This document shows, piece after piece, positions 30,660 through 32,729 of a stretch of 32,729 nt of DNA (position 1 is its first letter; the number at the start of each line of letters is the position of its first letter). A program made the translations under genes and the position numbers. The DNA lies in the NCBI GenBank assembly GCA_050943495.1, contig JBMNPH010000019.1:1-32729 (forward strand), given 5' to 3'. This stretch comes from Merdivicinus sp050943495 (GTDB lineage: Bacteria > Bacillota > Clostridia > Oscillospirales > Ruminococcaceae). Below the pieces are notes generated by a model. The model was not told where the DNA came from and ran no database searches. It saw nothing but the letters and a program-made list of their open reading frames with translations.

Positions 30660-31987
30660 TGCGTATACCTTACAGTTTCCTTCCCCACTCGGGGGGGGGT
30701 GTTTTGGAATCTATCTCGAAACAAATTCAATAATGCATCGAGATGTTCTTTTTCCAAATTGAATAACAAAAATACTTGATCATCTAATTCAGAGATATGA
30801 TAGACGAACTCTTTCTGCTGCAAGTCGGACAAAAACATGTCCATCATTCTAGTTCCAACGCCCTTAATGCAAGCCAGAACATAGCCAGATCGCTCAAAAT
30901 CCAATGAAACGGCAGGCAACTCACCTTCAAGAAAAAGCTCAAAGAACTGTCGATTAAAAATTTTATCTACTGCTGTTTCCATACATTCCCACTCATTTTG
31001 GGGACAATCAACTTGATTGTATTCCGGTTCCAATTTCTTAAGCAACTTTGCAACTGGTTTATGTTCTCGGAACGCAAAAAATAGAATTGCAGCAGTGCCT
31101 AAAATCAGTAAAACCAAAATCTCGATTACTGCATAAAAAATCTGCTTCCATATTTTAGCATTAATTTCTGTTTCCGAAAATACCGCCACATATTGCAAAG
31201 AAGATACATGAGATTCTTCCATATAGGTGGACAATCCCCGTGTTAAAACGGGAGAATCAAATCCATAAAGAAATCGTTTTGGATTGGAAGACATTAATGT
31301 TTTTCCATTCTTATCAACCAAAGAAATTTCATCACCGTCTGCATAATTTAATTGTTCCAAACTAGAAAAAATTTCTTCTTCATCCAAAATAATAATTAAA
31401 TTTGCGCTGGTTGCATTATATGTCGGAATAGACTGGATGAAGTATGTCATCATACCGTCTGTTCCTTTTTCGCGAACAGCAAAAGTTCCCATCTCGCCAA
31501 AAAAGGAATCACCGATTATAGCTTCCCAACCAGATTGATCCATATACAAAGGCTGCAAATATAGTTGAAAATAGGTATCTTTTGGCACATGATTTTTTTC
31601 ACTCAAAACCGTATCCGTTTTTGGAAAATAGATATACATATCCTCAATAAATGAATGGTCCATCCGATAACGGCGCAATTCGTTCTGGAGCATTCGGATA
31701 TCATACATATTATTTTCCTCAAATCCATTCTGAACATACATAACGCTATTCAAATTTTCGCTCAACGAAATTTGATAGGATATATCCATCAAAATCCGCA
31801 ATGATTCATCCAAATGGATTCGAACCTGTTGTAAAATACTAGAATTATATTGTTGATTATCTCTTTTTAAAATATGAATATTATTGGCAAAAAGGTATCC
31901 AATTAATACTATTGGTATAAAAAACACCACTAGATATGAAAAAATTAGTGTTTGAAAATGCCCACGGCTTCGAAGCAGCCTATTCAT
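30653..31987 (-). pseudogene. membrane sensor half of an AraC-type regulator, truncated by frameshift at a C9 tract
   Basis: The ORF gives 444 residues: a membrane segment (about 14-33), an extracellular sensor domain of about 245 residues of the Cache-like kind (with FIEDMYIYFPKTDTVLSEKN and ISLVDKNGKTLMSS), a second membrane segment (about 284-306) and a cytoplasmic region ending in LLNLFRDRFQNTPP. That architecture normally continues in one chain into the linker and AraC domain. Here the frame passes a run of nine C (30691-30699) and ends after an unrelated tail, RVGKETVRYTQW. Adding one C, or removing two, would join both frames into a protein of about 704 residues, the usual size. The start at 31987 has AGGAGG upstream. 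It may be a sequencing error, a true mutation or a phase-variable switch; a genuinely split pair is less likely. Confidence 0.75.
30691..30699. repeat. nine-base G/C homopolymer at the frameshift point
   Basis: The plus strand reads nine consecutive G, which is nine C in the coding direction. The sensor frame enters it and the AraC frame leaves it. I noticed no other G/C run of this length in the window. Such tracts are prone to slippage in replication and to errors in sequencing. Confidence 0.95.
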
Positions 31988-32025
31988 ATCTACAATACCT
32001 CCTTACCAAACGTTTTAAGATATAC

Positions 32026-32060
32026 ACAAGCAGGACGAATGTTCCATCCGTCCTGCTTGT
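32026..32060 (-). terminator. hairpin after the FN3 gene, possible terminator
   Basis: A 12-bp perfect stem ACAAGCAGGACG/CGTCCTGCTTGT (32026-32037 with 32049-32060) lies 13 bases after the stop of the FN3 gene and before the sensor gene. The sequence after it on the minus strand (GTATATCTTAAAA) is not a clean T run, so it may end transcription only partly or protect the transcript end. Confidence 0.55.
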
Positions 32061-32072
32061 TGTCAAAATGCC

Positions 32073-32729
32073 TTAACGAAAGCTCTGCGGATATTCAGGT
32101 GGAACGGATTTAAATTTATGAGGAAGAGCGGGAGAGAAAGCGTGATGACAATACTGGGAATCACGAGAGAATTCCAGTCCGGGCATGGGATCGTAATTCT
32201 CCAGAGTATCCGGATCATCATCTCTTTCAAACGGCGAGCAGTAGCCTTCCCCATTGGCATTGCTTGCAGAAACTGCAAACTGATGAATTTCAGCGGTTCT
32301 GGCAATCGAGGTATGACAGTCGCTTCCCTCATAGACACAGGAGACGCTTCCATCCGCTGCTTTTGCATACAGACGGTAGCTGCATGCACCCAATACTTCA
32401 CCCCAGCTGATTTCCACCGTATCTTTTCCGACCAATACCGCCACTCCTTCCGGATATGCCGGGCATTCTGCTGTCGGATAAACAGGATATTCATGTGATT
32501 CAAGTCCGGATTTGCCTTCCGCATTTACAGCTTTGACTCGAACAAAATACTTCTGTCCGTTCGTCAAACCGTTCCATTCCATTACCGGTTCACTGGAACG
32601 TGTTCCTTCCTGCCAGCTCTCGCAGTAATCTGCACTGTATTCCAGCACATACTCCGCCGCACCAGCACACACACTGCTTTCCACACGGCATTTGCCGTCA
32701 CCGAATACCACACCAACGATCCGGCTGCT
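32073..32729 (-). CDS. fibronectin type III protein, C-terminal part (5' end beyond window)
   Basis: The frame is open to the right edge, giving about 218 residues with no real start inside the window (the GTG at 32711 is internal). Two fibronectin type III-like repeats are visible. One ends in LTNGQKYFVRVKAVNAEGKS; the second runs from AYPEGVAVLVGKDTVEISW to FAVSASNANGEG, with the typical Trp and the Tyr-x-Val pattern. A tail of about 45 residues follows (DDPDTLENYDPMPG...YPQSFR) with no sorting signal or membrane segment. Such repeats often sit at the end of secreted or cytoplasmic glycoside hydrolases of Firmicutes, which would suit the neighbouring sugar locus, but the catalytic part is not visible. 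Confidence 0.8.
   Translation of the reverse strand, partial: SSRIVGVVFGDGKCRVESSVCAGAAEYVLEYSADYCESWQEGTRSSEPVMEWNGLTNGQKYFVRVKAVNAEGKSGLESHEYPVYPTAECPAYPEGVAVLVGKDTVEISWGEVLGACSYRLYAKAADGSVSCVYEGSDCHTSIARTAEIHQFAVSASNANGEGYCSPFERDDDPDTLENYDPMPGLEFSRDSQYCHHAFSPALPHKFKSVPPEYPQSFR

Noticed and set aside
30653..31987. Two-component sensor kinase
   Set aside because: The cytoplasmic part has no HisKA or HATPase motifs; it ends in the linker type found in membrane AraC regulators.

Overview
The window looks like chromosomal DNA from an anaerobic, low-to-mid GC Gram-positive bacterium of the class Clostridia, probably a gut member of the Oscillospiraceae/Ruminococcaceae type. This is inferred from the gene content: an Rnf complex, a YmfF/YmfH peptidase pair, a zinc-ribbon/kinase/PASTA protein, a YknXYZ-like exporter, SLH domains and a GH27/AraC carbohydrate locus. 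Strong AGGAGG ribosome-binding sites and tight 1-4 base gene overlaps fit the same picture. I see no tRNA, rRNA, CRISPR array, transposase or integrase. The window cuts genes at both ends.

Layout. (1) 1-3570, minus strand: rnfC-rnfD-rnfG of an Rnf-type ion-translocating electron transport complex, with a promoter and a palindromic operator-like site. The RnfG-like gene runs off the left edge. It carries at least two nearly identical 121-codon FMN-binding modules behind an RnfG-like domain. (2) 3600-10146, minus: one probable operon, ymfF-like, ymfH-like, lgt, folD and a membrane pseudokinase with PASTA domains, ending at a strong terminator. (3) 10258-11401, plus: galE as a single transcription unit. 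(4) 11414-14220, minus: a GNAT acetyltransferase, hisS and an unrecognised single-pass membrane protein, the last two with their own promoters and terminators. (5) 14266-20000, plus: a MacAB/YknXYZ-like exporter (adaptor, ATPase, permease) followed by a secreted SLH-domain protein. (6) 20082-20402, plus: a 64-residue Cys-rich protein with its own promoter and terminator. (7) 20521-25952, plus: a phosphonate operon, phnX, an iron-type alcohol dehydrogenase, phnD, phnC and two phnE genes. (8) 25973-26798, minus: a DeoR-family repressor. (9) 26849-31987, minus: a carbohydrate locus containing a two-TM sensor half and an AraC half that look like one gene broken at a C9 tract, then a lipoprotein sugar-binding protein, a GH27 alpha-galactosidase and a small zinc-ribbon protein. 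(10) 32073-32729, minus: the C-terminal end of a fibronectin type III protein cut by the right edge.

How the genes work together. The phosphonate operon should import a phosphonate and cleave phosphonoacetaldehyde to acetaldehyde and phosphate. There is no phnW, so the dehydrogenase may supply phosphonoacetaldehyde from 2-hydroxyethylphosphonate, or may instead remove the acetaldehyde. The sugar locus senses, binds and hydrolyses an alpha-galactoside; its permeases are not in the window. The Rnf genes couple ferredoxin/NAD redox to an ion gradient, and the extra flavin modules suggest extended electron transfer outside the membrane.

The best candidates for something new are the multi-FMN RnfG fusion, the PASTA pseudokinase with every main catalytic residue changed, the homopolymer-broken (possibly phase-variable) sugar regulator, and the phnW-less phosphonate operon.
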